This document shows positions 17,227 to 24,574 of a stretch of 64,000 nucleotides of DNA, piece after piece (positions within the stretch are counted from its first letter, which is position 1; every line of letters begins with the position of its first letter). The notes beneath the pieces are model-generated. The model had not been told where the DNA came from and searched no databases. It was given only the letters and a program-made list of their open reading frames with translations. This DNA is from Cohnella thermotolerans DSM 17683 (GTDB lineage Bacteria; Bacillota; Bacilli; Paenibacillales; Paenibacillaceae): contig NZ_AUCP01000001.1 in NCBI RefSeq assembly GCF_000429825.1, positions 496,001 to 560,000 of the forward strand. The letters run 5' to 3'. The translations under genes and the position numbers were made by a program.

Positions 17227-18711
17227 TCAGGACAGCGACTCGAACGCCATTTCTTCGCGCATGCCGGCATCCGCCGCATCGTCCGCTTCGCGCGCGGCTG
17301 CCGCCGCCGACTCCTGCTTGGCCTCCGCCTCCTGGGCTTCGGCTTCGGCTTCGGCTGCGGAAGGCTTCGCCCAGCCGTTCAACGTCTCGCGGCCCATCAC
17401 GATGATTCGCGGCTCCAGCTTGTCGCTGTGCTTGCTGATTTTCCGGCTGCCGTCGGGATGAATGATGCGCATGAGCAGCTTAAGATACCAATTGGTCGCC
17501 TTCGCGAACAGGCCCTTCGGAAGCGCGAACGTGTCGAAGCCGAGATTTTCCGCGCCTTGGTTGACCATCGAGACGCCGTATATCGCTTTAACCTCGCCGG
17601 ATTGCGGAATCGCATTTAATTCCCGCGCCACATCGGGGAGCGTCGCCTTCACTTCGCGGATCAGCCTAATGGCGATCTGAATGGCGGATTTGGAGCGCGT
17701 GCCGATGGCCATCATCGTGGCGTTGTCGAAATGCAACTCTGCCACCCGGTCGCCGCGGCGCAGGCGGCTCCCGTCCCTTAACGTCAGCTCGGGGCCGGAA
17801 TACTTGACGATGCGGTAATACATGAAGGAGCCGTCGCCGATCGGACGAAGGCGAAACGTCACATGGAACAGCTTCTCCCACAGCATCCAGAGCGAGACGA
17901 CGAGCCGTTTGAACGGCCCCGCCCTCCGGGGTGCGGAACGGGCTCCGGATGCCTCGCCACCGGCGGCCGCAGCGCCTTGCTTCTTGGCTTTGCGAAGCGC
18001 CCGGTTCTCCTCGGTAATCGCCATGAGCTCGCCGATGCCGACGAACGCCAGCTTCCGTTCCCGCGCTTCCCGCAAAAGGCGCTCCAGAGCCTGGATCGTA
18101 TGGGCCGGAGCCTCGGGGTCCGCGCCAAACGTGTCGCCTCGGTCGTGCAGCAGGAACACTTGCCCCGGCGCGAGCCGGTCCCGCATTTTCCGGTACAGCT
18201 TGTCGACGCCGACCTTCTCCTTCCAATCGCCGAACATCGACGTCCACAGCACGATCTGCATATGCCGCAATTGCGCGAAGTCGAACACGTTGACGATGCC
18301 CCACGGAGGTCGGTAGTAGATCGGACGAACGCCCGTAATCCCTTCTATAATGTCCGAAGTCCGCTGAACCTGCCGTTTGACCGTCCGCGGACTCATCATC
18401 CAGTTGCTGCGATGAACGTAATTATGAATGCCTATCGTATGGCCTTCCTCGTGCATGCGAAGGATGATCTCCGGATGCTTCTCCGCATGGGCGCCGACGA
18501 CGAAGAAAGTCGCCTTGGCTTCATACTTCCGCAGAAGATCGAGCAGTTGCGGCGTATACACCGGGTCGGGCCCGTCGTCGAACGTTAGCGCAATCTCCCG
18601 TTTGGCAAGGCCGCGCCGAAAAGCGCGAAACCCGAACGCCCGGCTGACGAATCCCGGAATAAACGCGTAAAAAGTCAAAAAATAAAAAAGCCACCAGAGG
18701 ATTCTGTCCAT
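17227..18711 (-). CDS. Polysaccharide deacetylase with C-terminal YkoP-like domain
   Basis: A 494-residue protein. A membrane anchor covers roughly residues 4-22. The NodB domain follows: ALTFDDGPDP (catalytic and metal aspartates), HNYVHRSNW (metal histidines), RPPWG and VLWTSMFGDW. From about residue 285 there is a second domain starting with a basic, aromatic helix (LWMLWEKLFHVTFRLRP) and matching the YkoP-type domain found next to some Bacillus deacetylases. The last 60 residues are an Ala-Glu repeat tail, probably disordered. It should deacetylate a cell-surface glycan. The ATG at 18711 is preferred over one 7 codons earlier because of a GGGGAAGG site. Confidence 0.85.
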   Translation of the reverse strand: MDRILWWLFYFLTFYAFIPGFVSRAFGFRAFRRGLAKREIALTFDDGPDPVYTPQLLDLLRKYEAKATFFVVGAHAEKHPEIILRMHEEGHTIGIHNYVHRSNWMMSPRTVKRQVQRTSDIIEGITGVRPIYYRPPWGIVNVFDFAQLRHMQIVLWTSMFGDWKEKVGVDKLYRKMRDRLAPGQVFLLHDRGDTFGADPEAPAHTIQALERLLREARERKLAFVGIGELMAITEENRALRKAKKQGAAAAGGEASGARSAPRRAGPFKRLVVSLWMLWEKLFHVTFRLRPIGDGSFMYYRIVKYSGPELTLRDGSRLRRGDRVAELHFDNATMMAIGTRSKSAIQIAIRLIREVKATLPDVARELNAIPQSGEVKAIYGVSMVNQGAENLGFDTFALPKGLFAKATNWYLKLLMRIIHPDGSRKISKHSDKLEPRIIVMGRETLNGWAKPSAAEAEAEAQEAEAKQESAAAAAREADDAADAGMREEMAFESLS

Positions 18712-18885
18712 GCCTTCCCCACCATTTAACATGCTGTATTAGAATTTCGCACAGTCTATTCTTGTATTATTTTATCATACGCTCCGGAAAAAAAGGCAGG
18801 TTTGCGGGCATTCTTTTTTGGGATCGTGTACAATAAGGGAAATATGGGCAAGTCTACTATTTGCGCAGGAGTGAATTTCCGGAAC

Positions 18886-20079
18886 ATGATCACCTTGTAT
18901 AAAAAGTATTGGCGGACCGCGTTCGACATCGGCGTCATCGCGCTGACCGTATGGCTCGTCATGTTCATCATCAGTTATTTATACAAAATCGCCACGCCGG
19001 TTTTTCTGTCGTTTGTCATCTTTCTGTGCATCGAGCCGCTCGCCAAAAGACTGAACAAAATCGGGCTGCGCAAATCGATCGCTTCCGGCATCAGCGTGCT
19101 TCTGTTCGTCATCGTCGTGCTGGCCATTCTGACCGGCCTTGGATTTATATTTTATTCGCAGATCGAGCAATTATCCCACAAGCTTCCGGATTATCAGAAA
19201 TCGTTGACCGACCAGGTGGCGGCGGTGACCGAAGAATGGAAGAAGCATTCCGACAAGCTGCCCGCCAACCTGACCGAGAAGACGAAGGAAGCCGTCGATT
19301 GGATCACCCAAAAAGGAACCGCACTGGCGACTTCGTTCCTGAATTGGCTCATCTCGTTCATCACGTCGTTCTCGTCCTTCGTCGTCAACTTCTCGATCGC
19401 GCTCATTCTCGCCTACTTTCTGAGCGTAGAGTTCGACATGTGGCAGAGGCTTGCGAACGAGCGGTCGCCGAAGACGATCAAAGCCGCCTTCGAATTTCTG
19501 CGGACGAACGTGTTCAAAGGAATCGGCGCTTATTTCAAAGCGCAGGCGAAGCTCGTCAGCGTGACGTTCGCGGTCATCTTCGTCGCGCTGCTGCTGCTGG
19601 GCGTCAACAACGCCTTCGCGATCGCGCTGCTCGCCGGCGTCTTCGACGTGCTTCCGCTGCTCGGCGTCAGCACGCTGTTCATCCCGTGGATCATTTACCT
19701 GTTCATCTTCGGCAATACCGCGCTGGCGCTATGGCTGACGGGTCTGCTGCTGTTCGTGACGCTGACGAGACAATTTCTGGAGCCGCGCATTACCGGCCAA
19801 ACCGTCGGCGTCTCCGCGTTTACGATGCTTGCCTTTATGATGGTGTCTCTCTCCCTGTTCGGCGTTGTCGGCTTGATTTTGGCGCCGATTCTGATGATCC
19901 TGCTCAAGGCGTTGTACGACCAGGGCTATCTGCAGCAATGGATCCGGCTCCCGAAGGAGGAGTTCGCCGTCTCGCCCCTCGCCCCTCAGCAGGCGGAAGG
20001 CCCCTCGTTTATCGAGTCGCTGGAACGGATGAAGCCCGATCCCGCTTCTCCCGGCGAAGCGGACAAGCCGCAAGCCTAA
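18886..20079 (+). CDS. AI-2E family membrane protein (YtvI-like)
   Basis: A 397-residue membrane protein of the AI-2E transporter/PerM family: two N-terminal helices, a helical extracellular segment (about residues 85-150), then five or six helices with the family motifs GIGAYFKAQAKL, GVFDVLPLLGVSTL and EPRITGQTVGVS. It resembles the sporulation protein YtvI, but function is not proven for the family, which includes Na+/H+ antiporters. The ATG at 18886 begins MITLYKKYW; an AGGAG site lies 14 bases upstream, so the GTG at 18871 is an alternative. TACAAT at 18829-18834 may be the -10 element. A bidirectional terminator follows. Confidence 0.8.
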   Translation: MITLYKKYWRTAFDIGVIALTVWLVMFIISYLYKIATPVFLSFVIFLCIEPLAKRLNKIGLRKSIASGISVLLFVIVVLAILTGLGFIFYSQIEQLSHKLPDYQKSLTDQVAAVTEEWKKHSDKLPANLTEKTKEAVDWITQKGTALATSFLNWLISFITSFSSFVVNFSIALILAYFLSVEFDMWQRLANERSPKTIKAAFEFLRTNVFKGIGAYFKAQAKLVSVTFAVIFVALLLLGVNNAFAIALLAGVFDVLPLLGVSTLFIPWIIYLFIFGNTALALWLTGLLLFVTLTRQFLEPRITGQTVGVSAFTMLAFMMVSLSLFGVVGLILAPILMILLKALYDQGYLQQWIRLPKEEFAVSPLAPQQAEGPSFIESLERMKPDPASPGEADKPQA

Positions 20080-20084
20080 AACAT

Positions 20085-20131
20085 AAGCAAAGCCCGCCTT
20101 CATTTTCCCGAGGCGGGCTTTGCTTGTTTTT
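20085..20131. terminator. Bidirectional terminator between convergent genes
   Basis: A 14-bp stem (AAGCAAAGCCCGCC with GGCGGGCTTTGCTT) is followed on the plus strand by GTTTTTG. It overlaps the last codons of the convergent penicillin-binding protein gene. Confidence 0.88.
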
Positions 20132-21941
20132 GCTTCTCCAGCAGGCGAAGCGAATCCATAATATCGCCGAACACGGCGGCGGCGCGGTTGCGCAAGCCGG
20201 CCGGCTGGTTCTCGATGAGCACGGCGACGGCGTACCGGGCCGGCTCCTCCTTGCCCGCCGGGCCGTAACCGACGAACCAGTGATCGTTGCGCTTCGGCGC
20301 GCCGTCGCCGAGCTCGGCCGTGCCGGATTTGCCGGCGAGCGGCCATTTCGCGTCCTCCAGCGCACGGGCGGCGGTTCCTTCGGCGACAACCGCCTTCATC
20401 GCTTTGCGCAACGCGCCGGCCGTCTCCGGGCGGATGCTTCCGAACACCGATGGCGACGCCTGCGTCGGCAGCTTCGCCATCAGCCCCCCGTCCGCGTAGC
20501 GGATTTCGCTGGCGATCCGGGGGGCGAGCACGCGGCCGCCGTGCAGCAGCGTAACGGCCAGGTTGGCCGCCTGCAGCGGCGTCATCCGGACGTCTCGCTG
20601 CCCGATGCCGGTGCCGGTCCGAACGCCGCCGTCCCCCCCTTTCTTCACGTCCTTGAACACCGTTCCCGCCTCTTCCTCGAGGAACAGCCTAAGCGGCTTC
20701 CCGTCGAAGAAGGAATCGGCGTGCCAGCCGATCTGACGGCCGATGCCGAGCTTGTCCGCCGTCTGCTGCAGCGCTTGCGGGTGAAGCCGCTCGGCCAGGG
20801 CGGCGAACACGACGTTGCACGACTCCGCATAGGCCTGTGTAAGCGTCAGGACGCCATGGCCGCCGTCAAGCCAGCAATGAAGGCCGTAGCGCCCGTATTC
20901 CCCTTGGCAGTGGAACCGCTCGTCCGCATCCGTTACGCCCGCTTCCAGCGCGGCGGCCAGCGTCACCGTTTTGAACACGGAGCCGGGCGGAACGGCGACC
21001 AGCGCATGGTTGCGCTCGTCCGTCGCCGGAGCGCCGATCCGATCGGGCCGGAAGGCGGGGAGCGAGGCCATCGCGAGGATGTCGGCGTTGGCCGCATCGA
21101 GGACGACGACGGCGCCTTCCTTCACCCCGTGCTTGGCAAGCGTTTGCTCGACGGCACGCTGGACGTCCAAGTCCAGCGTCGTTTTCACCTGCAGCGGATA
21201 ATGCGGGTTATCCGGAGCCGTCACGCGGAGACCGAGGCCTTGCAACGGCCGCCGGGCGGCATCCGTCAGCTGGATCGCCTCCGTCCGGCCGATCCCTTTG
21301 AGAAGCCGGTCCAGCGAGAGCTCGAGGCCCGCGCCGCCAGTTTTGTCCGTCACGGCCATCGCATGCGACGCCAACTCTTTCCCGTACACTTGGCGCAGCC
21401 GCTCGGGATTTTCGGAGACGAACCCGAGCGCATGGAGAGGGGCGACCGGCATCCCCTCCGGATACCGGTTCCGGTACGGCAGCACTGCGATCCCGCTCAG
21501 ATTCAGCCCGCGCACCTCTTCCGCTTCCTCGTCGGTCAGGCTTCGCGCTTGCTCCTTGCCGGCGTCCCGCCAGACGTCCGCCGTCCGGAGCTCCTTCAGC
21601 CACTTCTCCAAGCCGGCAGGGTCGGCGCGCAAAATTTCGGCCAACCGGGCGATCGACCGCTCCGTTCCCCGCGGCATCCCCGGCTCGGGAAAAACCGCCA
21701 GCGCCCACACCGTCTCCCCGGTCAGCTTGCGCCCGTTCCGGTCGACAAACTGGCCCCTTCCGCTATCCAGCACCAGGTTGTCCGAGCGCTGCAGAACGGC
21801 CCGCTGCCCGACCGCCGCCTCCTTGTCCGGGTGCCCGGCGCCGAGAAGTTGCACCCACGCCATCCGCAAGAGCAAAATGCCGAACGCGATCCCCAGCGTG
21901 AACGCAACGCGGAACAGGCGCCTCCTTTTCTCGAAACCCAC
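20100..21941 (-). CDS. Class B penicillin-binding protein (transpeptidase)
   Basis: A 613-residue membrane-anchored transpeptidase that cross-links peptidoglycan outside the membrane. One membrane segment (about 11-33) is followed by a dimerisation/pedestal domain and the transpeptidase domain. The active-site motifs are SVFK (Ser321), SCN (374-376) and KSGT (near 520). The pedestal has the usual RNG motif near the N-terminus (FVDRNGRKL). It is shorter than vegetative PBP2 proteins and is not next to ftsL, mreB or rodA, so it may be a specialised enzyme, for instance for sporulation or stress. It is monocistronic. Confidence 0.9.
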   Translation of the reverse strand: MGFEKRRRLFRVAFTLGIAFGILLLRMAWVQLLGAGHPDKEAAVGQRAVLQRSDNLVLDSGRGQFVDRNGRKLTGETVWALAVFPEPGMPRGTERSIARLAEILRADPAGLEKWLKELRTADVWRDAGKEQARSLTDEEAEEVRGLNLSGIAVLPYRNRYPEGMPVAPLHALGFVSENPERLRQVYGKELASHAMAVTDKTGGAGLELSLDRLLKGIGRTEAIQLTDAARRPLQGLGLRVTAPDNPHYPLQVKTTLDLDVQRAVEQTLAKHGVKEGAVVVLDAANADILAMASLPAFRPDRIGAPATDERNHALVAVPPGSVFKTVTLAAALEAGVTDADERFHCQGEYGRYGLHCWLDGGHGVLTLTQAYAESCNVVFAALAERLHPQALQQTADKLGIGRQIGWHADSFFDGKPLRLFLEEEAGTVFKDVKKGGDGGVRTGTGIGQRDVRMTPLQAANLAVTLLHGGRVLAPRIASEIRYADGGLMAKLPTQASPSVFGSIRPETAGALRKAMKAVVAEGTAARALEDAKWPLAGKSGTAELGDGAPKRNDHWFVGYGPAGKEEPARYAVAVLIENQPAGLRNRAAAVFGDIMDSLRLLEKQKQAKPASGK

Positions 21942-22021
21942 GACCAGCCCTCTTTTCGTTTCATCCGTTACTGGTCATTTTATCCAATGCCGCCGCCTTC
22001 AAACGCTTCTCGAAAAAGACG

Positions 22022-22055
22022 AAAAAAGCCTGCCATTCTCCCGAATGACAAGCCT
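22022..22055 (-). terminator. Rho-independent terminator after mhqD
   Basis: On the minus strand AGGCTTGTCATTC pairs with GAATGGCAGGCTT around GGGA and runs into TTTTTTC. Confidence 0.85.
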
Positions 22056-22070
22056 CTTCCGCGTGCCGGA

Positions 22071-22682
22071 TCAACCGGCGAAGTGGCGCTGGTACCAGTT
22101 CGCCGCCGCCTGAACTTCTCCGCCGGACAACCGATGCCCGAACGACTCCCAGTGGACGGTCACGGAGGCGCCGGCGCCTTCCAGCAGCGATTGCAGCTCC
22201 TCCGTCTCCGCCCGGGAGCAGAGCGGATCGTTCGTTCCCGCGCCGATAAAAACGGGGGTGCTCGCAAGATCCGGCAGCGCGATGCCCCGGCGCGGCACCA
22301 TCGGATGGTGCAAAATCGCTCCGCAGAGCGCGTCCTTGCAATGGAACAGCAAGCTGGCGGCGATGTTCGCCCCGTTGGAGAAGCCGACGGCGACAAGCCG
22401 GCTCCGGTCGAAGCCATATTGCTCCGCGGCCGTGTCGAGGAATCGGTTCAGCTCCCCGGTGCGAAGCACCAAGTCTTCCTCGTCGAAGACGCCTTCCGCG
22501 AGCCTCCGAAAAAACCGGGGCATGCCGTTCTCCAGTACGTTCCCTCGAACGCCCAGATAGGAGGCGTCCGGCGCAATCGCTTCGGCAAGCGGGATCAAGT
22601 CCCGCTCGTTGCCCCCCGTCCCGTGCAGCAGCAGCAGCGTCGGCGCGGAAACGTTCGTTCCTTGGCGGAAAACATGTTTCAT
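22071..22682 (-). CDS. mhqD: Carboxylesterase/hydrolase MhqD-like
   Basis: A 203-residue alpha/beta hydrolase of the phospholipase/carboxylesterase family. The oxyanion segment LLLHGTGGNERDL, nucleophile elbow GFSNGAN (Ser102), acid in GTNDPLCS and catalytic histidine in ESFGHRLSG are all present. In Bacillus subtilis MhqD works with the dioxygenase MhqO in detoxifying quinones and diamide-type electrophiles. Here the ATG overlaps the stop of mhqO, so the pair is co-translated. The symbol rests on this pairing and on the operators upstream. Confidence 0.85.
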   Translation of the reverse strand: MKHVFRQGTNVSAPTLLLLHGTGGNERDLIPLAEAIAPDASYLGVRGNVLENGMPRFFRRLAEGVFDEEDLVLRTGELNRFLDTAAEQYGFDRSRLVAVGFSNGANIAASLLFHCKDALCGAILHHPMVPRRGIALPDLASTPVFIGAGTNDPLCSRAETEELQSLLEGAGASVTVHWESFGHRLSGGEVQAAANWYQRHFAG

Positions 22683-23629
22683 TTCCGTTCCCCCTCCAGA
22701 CTGCGGACTTCGATCGGCAGCAGATTCCGCTCGATCAGCTCGCGATGCTTCTCGTACCATTCGGGCAGCATCAGCTTTTCGCCCAGCGACTCGAAGGGCT
22801 CGTCGACGTCGAATCCCGGCGTGTCGGTCGCGATCTCGAACAGAATGCCGCCTTGTTCCCTGAAGTAAACGGCGTGGAAATATTGGCGGTCCACAATCGG
22901 CGTCGGCTGCAGCCCGCTCCGCGCCACGAGCTCGCGCCAGCGTTCGTGATCCTCGTCGTCCTTGGCGCGCCAGGCGATATGGTGCACCGTTCCCGCTCCT
23001 CCGGCCCCCCACGGAACAGGCTGGGCGTTGATATCGATCACGTTCCCGATGTCCCCCGCCGCGCGGAACCGGACGAGACCGTCTTCCTCGGCGATTGGCT
23101 CCAGACCGAGCACGTGCCGCAGCACGTTCATCGTTTTGTCGGGCGCAATGCTGTAAAGCAGCGCTCCTCCGAATCCTTTGATCGCCTTGTCCGCGGGAAC
23201 GCCTCCGAACGACCATTCGCTCTTTGGCCCTTCTTCGCGCTCGACGATCTCAAGCTGCAGTCCATCCGGGTCCTTGAACCGCAGGAACGTCTCGCCGAAC
23301 CTCGACGAGCGCTCGGTCGGGACGCCGAATTTTGCCAGCCGGCTCTCCCAGAACGAGAGCGTGCCGGCCGGCACGGCGTAAACCGTGTACCCGACCTGCC
23401 CGCCGCCCACTTTGCCGACCCGGCTGCCGGGCGCCGGGAAGAAAGTGACGGCCGTTCCCGGGCTGCCGATTTGATTGCCGAAGTAGAGATGGTACACTTC
23501 AGGTGCGTCGAAGTTGATCGTCTTCTTTACCAACCGCAAGCCAAGCACGCCCGCATAAAAGTCGACATTGCCCTGCGGATCCCGAACGAACGAAGTAATA
23601 TGATGAATGCCCGCCGTCTTTTGAGTCAT
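22679..23629 (-). CDS. mhqO: Ring-cleaving dioxygenase, glyoxalase family (MhqO-like)
   Basis: A 316-residue protein with two glyoxalase/extradiol dioxygenase modules (VOC fold). Metal ligands expected from the family are seen as GIHHITSFV near the N-terminus, TVHHIAWRA in the second module and ILFEIATDTPGF near the C-terminus. MhqO proteins open hydroquinone-type rings and protect against quinones. Start: ATG at 23629 with GGAGGCGG upstream. It is the first gene of mhqO-mhqD and is preceded by two TATCT-N8-AGATA operators, matching MhqR control. Confidence 0.9.
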   Translation of the reverse strand: MTQKTAGIHHITSFVRDPQGNVDFYAGVLGLRLVKKTINFDAPEVYHLYFGNQIGSPGTAVTFFPAPGSRVGKVGGGQVGYTVYAVPAGTLSFWESRLAKFGVPTERSSRFGETFLRFKDPDGLQLEIVEREEGPKSEWSFGGVPADKAIKGFGGALLYSIAPDKTMNVLRHVLGLEPIAEEDGLVRFRAAGDIGNVIDINAQPVPWGAGGAGTVHHIAWRAKDDEDHERWRELVARSGLQPTPIVDRQYFHAVYFREQGGILFEIATDTPGFDVDEPFESLGEKLMLPEWYEKHRELIERNLLPIEVRSLEGERK

Positions 23630-23650
23630 TTGCGCCGCCTCCGATACCAT

Positions 23651-23668
23651 TATCTTTAATTTAAGATA
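23651..23668 (-). promoter_or_regulatory. MhqR-type operator, proximal
   Basis: TATCT-TTAATTTA-AGATA, an 18-bp inverted repeat with the same 5-8-5 layout and arms as the Bacillus MhqR box. It lies 22 bases ahead of the mhqO start, where a bound repressor would block transcription. Confidence 0.75.
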
Positions 23669-23727
23669 TTATGGCCGGCAAAGTTCAAGTTAAGCCAGCC
23701 GATTCGGACAATTAATTTGAATTTTAA

Positions 23728-23745
23728 TATCTTAAATATGAGATA
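23728..23745 (-). promoter_or_regulatory. MhqR-type operator, distal
   Basis: TATCT-TAAATATG-AGATA, a second copy with perfect arms 77 bases upstream of the first. Paired sites could allow looping or mark a second promoter. Confidence 0.65.
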
Positions 23746-23825
23746 ATTATATACCTTGATCTCCATTTAAGCAATTCTTGTCGCTCCCCTCGCCGGGCAG
23801 TTTCGCCTTCATTACGAGGCCCGTG

Positions 23826-24424
23826 CCACTATCCCTTTTCATCAGGCTTGGCTTCGCTGTCCGCAATCGTTCCGCCGCTTCCGCCTTCCTTTCGGGCCTC
23901 CTCCCACTATCCCTTCCACTCAGTCGCGGCAAATCCTCCATCGCCATTCGCCGGTTCAATATCGATCCCTTTTTCTCGACCCATCCCACTATCCCCTTCC
24001 ATCAGGCCTCACTTCCCGCAACCGTTCCATCGCTTTCGCCTTCCTTTCGCACCTCATCCGCTATGCCGATGTTCGCCGGTTCGGCATCCATCATTTTTCC
24101 CGGCCCCTGCCGCTATCCCTTTTATCCATTCGCCTTTTCGAAGTTCATCTTCTTCCAAATGTCTTGCCGAATTGTTGACGCTATCCCTCTTTATCAGGTG
24201 CGGCTTCATCCTCCCGGTCCTGATTCGGAGGGATAATGGGATGCGTCGCCAGAACGCGCAACTATCGCTTCTGAAGCAAGGGGATAGTGGGATCATCCCC
24301 GTAAGAAAGTAAAGTCTTACCGCCACCCTGCGGTTAAAATCAATCTGGTCCTGATCCGGGGGGATAATGGGATGCGCCGCCAGAACGCGCAACTATCGCA
24401 TTCTGAAGCAACGGGATAGTGGGA
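23826..24424. repeat. Cluster of nine copies of a 22-bp intergenic repeat
   Basis: The consensus is CTGA, three variable bases, then AAAGGGATARTGGGA. Copies on the minus strand: 23826-23845, 23902-23923, 23984-24005, 24110-24131 (degenerate) and 24177-24197; on the plus strand: 24220-24241, 24271-24292, 24351-24372 and 24403-24424. The two orientations form two blocks that face each other near 24200. Spacers of 30 to 105 bases vary in length. Parts of the spacers are also repeated: the sequence from copies 1-2 recurs around copies 3-4. No coding frame with a ribosome site is convincing here. Function unknown; three further copies are at 40307-40501. Confidence 0.85.
24220..24424 (+). repeat. 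Direct duplication of a 73-bp unit within the repeat cluster
   Basis: 24220-24292 and 24351-24424 are nearly identical (about 74 bases, a handful of changes), each carrying a CTGATYCGG-type copy, the shared spacer GATGCGYCGCCAGAACGCGC, and a CTGAAGCAA-type copy. They are separated by 58 bases of unrelated sequence. Confidence 0.85.
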
Positions 24425-24486
24425 CGGTCTGCAGCAAGCGCGCAAAGGTCTGCTATGAGGCCGAACCTCACCAACGGCTTCACGGC

Positions 24487-24530
24487 GAAAAAAATACGCC
24501 CTCTCCGGCGTGTAGACGCCGGAAAGAGCG
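24487..24530 (-). terminator. Rho-independent terminator after the chemotaxis receptor gene
   Basis: On the minus strand CGCTCTTTCCGGCGT pairs with ACGCCGGAGAGGGCG and is followed by seven T. Confidence 0.88.
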
Positions 24531-24574
24531 CAGCGGCTTGATATCGCGGCTTTCTAGTTCAGCCGCCCTCTGTG

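Noticed and set aside
18909-22868. Very long open frame of over 1300 codons on the plus strand
   Set aside because: It runs antisense or out of frame through the AI-2E, PBP and mhq genes, has arginine-rich shadow composition and no domain.
23760-24430. Possible CRISPR array
   Set aside because: Spacers range widely in length, repeats lie in both orientations, and no cas genes are near.
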